From: Yponomeuta sedellus
Taxonomy: Eukaryota; Arthropoda; Insecta; Lepidoptera; Yponomeutidae
Assembly: GCA_934045075.1 (NCBI GenBank)
Contig: OW203738.1
Span: forward strand, 5,447,487 to 5,511,486
Length of the DNA: 64,000 bases
Direction: 5' to 3'
Below, in pieces: positions 62,401 to 64,000 of the stretch. Position 1 is the first letter of the stretch. Each line of letters starts with the position of its first letter. The translations under genes and the position numbers were made by a program. Under the pieces are notes generated by a model that worked only from the letters and a program-made list of their open reading frames with translations, ran no database searches and was not told the DNA's origin.

Positions 62401-62926
62401 GTTTGGACCCGCTAAGTGGTTGATATTTATTTATGTTAATCTCAAAATGAGAGTTGTTCAAAAAGGTCCAGCCGGAGTCCCTTTCCTGAAACTCTTCCAT
62501 TTTTTTCATCAACATGGATTCTGTGTCAGAGAAAATTTTATCAAAATCGTAATTGAAATGGATAGCAATATTTTTGGTTGCAAAGGATTTCATCTCTTGA
62601 TTGTCATTGCTCACCATCAAGAATGTTGAAAAAAGTTCAAAGTTTACTTTGATACTTGTATGTTTTTTTAGTGATTGATCTAAAAGCGATTTCATTTTAT
62701 TTCTTATGTGGATGAAAAATAAAGGCGTAGAGTAAAGCTCCTCACCTTCCGGCACAGTTATTCTATAAGTAGCAATTCTACTTTCAAATGCGGAATTAAT
62801 TTTTTGCACACCATCGCCCACAACAATAACAATATCGTTATTCTTATGAGAATTACTTCGCAAATGCCCACTCCACTTTCTCTTATCAACAGCTACTTTA
62901 CATACTGAGCAAAATGGCATTTTCAC
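59408..62926 (-). CDS. POLB: Protein-primed family B DNA polymerase with N-terminal extra domains
   Basis: A 1172-residue intact frame from the ATG at 62926. It opens with a C2H2 finger (C6, C9, H21, H27). Residues about 190-320 contain EYCFLWCV and SHYCLIKNL, a Cys...His pair that might be a peptidase-like (OTU/papain) fold. About 464-497 there is a CxxC...DHCHI...HCN cluster like recombination endonuclease VII. Exonuclease motifs: ExoI YADFE (about 367), ExoII HNLSGYD (about 510), ExoIII YLKTD (about 663). Polymerase motifs: A DCNNLYGYSM (about 762), B NNSVFGK (about 907), C YTDTDS (about 1013). All catalytic acidic residues are present. It would copy the element from a protein primer at its termini. 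It is transcribed toward the capsid array. Confidence 0.93.
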   Translation of the reverse strand: MKMPFCSVCKVAVDKRKWSGHLRSNSHKNNDIVIVVGDGVQKINSAFESRIATYRITVPEGEELYSTPLFFIHIRNKMKSLLDQSLKKHTSIKVNFELFSTFLMVSNDNQEMKSFATKNIAIHFNYDFDKIFSDTESMLMKKMEEFQERDSGWTFLNNSHFEININKYQPLSGSKHIALPQFIKNKKACLNIQNQDEYCFLWCVTAALNPTKTHPERVSSYPHFQGLLNTENMNFPVSFADITIFEKNNPNITVNVYGLNDNKFIVGPIYKSESINEKAKHINLLLVENGNTSHYCLIKNLPRLVRSQITKHHGNIFFCDTCLSLFRSQEDLTDHVCGEAAYFLPVKGSFLQFKNYDKKQDVPYVIYADFETMLQPVHGCEPDPNVANTNDLHRHIPIAFAYNIICSVDETQNRFVSYRGKDCVSKFIQSLQTDCKKIHDSLNNTRPMIFTKSDNENFQKATRCHICNHLLWNDKVKDHCHISSHYRGAAHAHCNLQYKSPNFVPIFFHNLSGYDCHLFIKELGELPGKIQLIPKSKENYISFTKFLPVGDGEHIRLRFTDSFKFLGTSLEKLAKTLTKDDFKCLQKHFPEENDFHLLTRKGVYPYNYMSSWKTYLEDSLPDMSNFFNSLTNEHISEEDYQHAKSVWTQFKIQNLGEYTDLYLKTDVLILTDIFESFRKTCKVHYQLDPAFYITAPSLSFDAMLLKTGVKLELLNDLTMIRMIQSGIRGGIVMCSHRHAKANHKFMQEYDPSQQDSYIVYLDCNNLYGYSMCQSLPESNFRFLNQCEIDELDILSIKDKADYGYILEVDLTYPHHLHSEHDDLPFCPEKCIPPGGKNKKLIPNLYDKYNYVIHYIHLKTCLEHGLILRKIHRAITFKQSSYLKSYIDLNTKLRQEAKSVFEQDFFKLLNNSVFGKTLENIESRVTVHLLKQWSDTTNKTKKKSTADRLIASPNFHSVSVFSENLVAVQMKPKRIVMDKPIYIGFSVLELSKAHMYRFHYDIVKPYYQDSVKMCYTDTDSFIYSIKSDDWYHDLKTHFIKYFDTSNYSIQNEYDLPLINKKVPGLFKDEMGGRIITEFVGLRSKLYCVKTEDRLIKKAKGVKAYIVRDLSDSDYKSVLLKNNIIRKKNILFKSIRHELFTRSVNKVALSHNDDKRLIRSDKISTIPWGSKLIF

Positions 62927-62975
62927 GATCTGTTGATTAACTAACTAGTGAGCAGGTACTTATAAGTGTATAATG
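62927..62975 (-). promoter_or_regulatory. Candidate polymerase promoter
   Basis: On the minus strand 'cacttataagtacctg' places a TATAA about 35 bp upstream of the polymerase ATG, with 'gttagttaatcaacagatcg' between. The spacing leaves a very short leader, so the real start may be downstream of other signals; this is a weak call. Confidence 0.3.
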
Positions 62976-63370
62976 TAAAAAATACGATCTAGCCTACAAA
63001 AGTTCCACTCCAGACTACAAGCCTTTTCTCAGCGAGTATGACCACAAGCTTCGAGGTAAGTACATACTCAGGTTTCCTCACAATATTTTCCTTCACGTAA
63101 ATGTTTAGCAGTAGGTACTCCAAAAATGCAAAATTCACACCACGAGATAAATAAACCTTTAAGGTTTAAAAATTTACTGACTAGCAGTAGAATAGTATAG
63201 GTACCTAGTTACGGTACATGTGCAAAGTATCAAGCTCAGACAAATTAACTAGTCAGCAGTAGTTTTACCTTTACCTATATCTTACCTCAAGCTATACCTT
63301 TACCTCTACCAATACCAATAAACCAATACCAATATCTGTTAGCACTTATAAGTACCTGCTATATGTTATC
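62945..63370. repeat. Inverted pair 'gcaggtacttataagtg' / 'cacttataagtacctgc'
   Basis: The first arm is at about 62951-62968 and the second at about 63345-63361. Between them are an antisense family A SINE scrap ('ctcaggtttcctcacaatat', about 63068) and a run of 'taccaata' repeats (about 63305-63335). This may be an edge structure of the Polinton or chance. Confidence 0.5.
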
Positions 63371-63430
63371 AACTGGGTAAAAATAAAAAATGTAGGGAAA
63401 AAATTAAAAATATTATAAAATAAATTTGTC

Positions 63431-63809
63431 TTAGGTGGCTGCTTTAATTTTACAAATATCAGGGTTATAAAAAGTCGGTGAACTGTCCTCAAAGAGTATG
63501 CTAGCCTCTTTCACGAATCGATGCAGCAGCTTCCACTGCGATGAGCCTTCTTCGAGGTAGCAGTTCAGTCGAAGCAACGCCTTGGTCCAGCGGGTGTCCT
63601 TCGGAGTGTCCTCAGCGTCGCGGCGTGCGTATACTTTCACCTCCACGTAGAACTCGCCAGACGTGCTAGCACCGCGTCGCTGGTTGCCGTTGGCCACACG
63701 GTTCACGACGAACGACGGCAAGGTCTTCGACTGCAGCACAACTTCGTTGTATTCGTCGTCGTTGGAGAGTCCGAACACATCCACAGTTTTCAGCCTTTTC
63801 TTCTGGGTT
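63431..63809 (-). CDS. Last coding exon of an unrecognised host gene
   Basis: The exon opens after a long pyrimidine tract and CAG at 63810-63812 and runs to the stop TAA at 63431-63433, about 125 residues. It begins mid-codon, so earlier exons lie to the right of the window. The peptide includes KKRLKTVDVFGLSNDDEYNE, FYVEVKVYARRD and SILFEDSSPTFYNPDICKIK. It is hydrophilic with no membrane segment. G+C and CpG content are clearly higher than in the Polinton next door, as expected of a conserved host exon. I do not recognise the family. Confidence 0.65.
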
Positions 63810-63812
63810 CTG

Positions 63813-64000
63813 TGCAAAAAAAAAAAAAAAAACTTAGGACACGCAGTAAAATCTGAAATGCTCACCACCAGGGCTCCTTATTGTTATATCATTAACGGTT
63901 ACAAGGTTGACAAACGGGCATATCCCCGTGCTGTACGTTAATCGGCGTAAGGTTATTTTTTTATTAACAGAGATTGCTTGAAAACGGTTTAAGCAGGTTA
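63813..64000 (-). other. Intron or upstream sequence of the right-edge gene
   Basis: On the minus strand it ends with an 18-base T tract as polypyrimidine tract before the acceptor. Nothing else is recognised before the window ends. Confidence 0.5.

Larger units (their letters stand above)
51114..62960. mobile_element. Polinton/Maverick (adintovirus-like) element with full gene set
   Basis: Within about 11.7 kb lie a packaging ATPase, integrase, adenain-type protease, minor and major capsid candidates, PLA2-like protein and protein-primed DNA polymerase B. This combination defines Polintons and the adintoviruses. All large frames are open. Ten rightward genes form a tight array at 51245-58028. 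Two leftward genes, the polymerase and a spliced small gene, occupy 58329-62926. The edges given are limits of what I can assign; no long terminal inverted repeat or 6-bp target duplication was found by eye. Confidence 0.9.

Noticed and set aside
63431..63868. Right-edge minus-strand exon as a further Polinton gene
   Set aside because: Its base composition is CpG-rich unlike the element, it needs upstream exons, and no Polinton family was recognised.

Overview
The window looks like nuclear DNA of a moth or butterfly. This is inferred from strong AT richness, short exons with GT/AG introns, many repeat types I associate with Lepidoptera, and an insect-style neuropeptide receptor. Most of the window is transposon-derived. 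Only two genes look like ordinary host genes. One is a six-exon class A GPCR (peptide-receptor type) on the minus strand at 1-4681, whose C-terminus lies off the left edge. The other is the last coding exon of an unrecognised minus-strand gene at 63431-63809.

Layout. 1-4.7 kb: GPCR exons, with SINE and LINE debris in the introns. 4.7-8.1 kb: a direct repeat, a MITE with a recognisable empty site, and tRNA-like SINEs. 8087-11512: a complete DNA transposon with inverted ends, a spliced zinc-finger N-terminus, a DDE core and a SWIM C-terminus, broken by one in-frame TGA and an Asp-to-Asn change in the core. 13.0-13.8 kb: a mariner collapsed into a fold-back. 14.3-31 kb: SINEs (three tRNA-type families and one 5S rRNA/tRNA chimera), LINE 3' ends, MITEs, palindromes and a (GTAT)49 array. 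31.2-33.0 kb: a 5'-truncated LINE whose TTAC tail has grown to about 225 perfect units. 33.4-35.2 kb: a decayed mariner split by a later insertion. 36-50 kb: more of the same, including a large imperfect inverted duplication at 47.7-48.6 kb and a hAT-like MITE with 8-bp target duplications.

51.2-62.9 kb: the most striking feature is a Polinton/Maverick (adintovirus-like) element in which every large reading frame is uninterrupted. Rightward genes are a packaging ATPase, an unknown 322-aa protein, a small coiled-coil-like protein, a retrovirus-type integrase with a chromodomain, a phospholipase A2-like protein, an adenain-type protease, a minor capsid (penton) candidate, a 48-aa basic protein, a double-jelly-roll major capsid candidate and a 162-aa unknown. 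Several neighbours overlap by ATGA or a few bases. Leftward genes are a protein-primed family B DNA polymerase of 1172 aa and a small two-exon gene encoding a protein with two SUMO-interaction-like motifs. The set covers replication (polymerase), integration (integrase), packaging (ATPase) and virion building and maturation (capsid proteins, protease, PLA2). I could not find long terminal inverted repeats, so current mobility is uncertain.

Family assignments come from motifs read by eye; no database search was run. Coordinates of repeat edges are approximate unless a target-site duplication is given.
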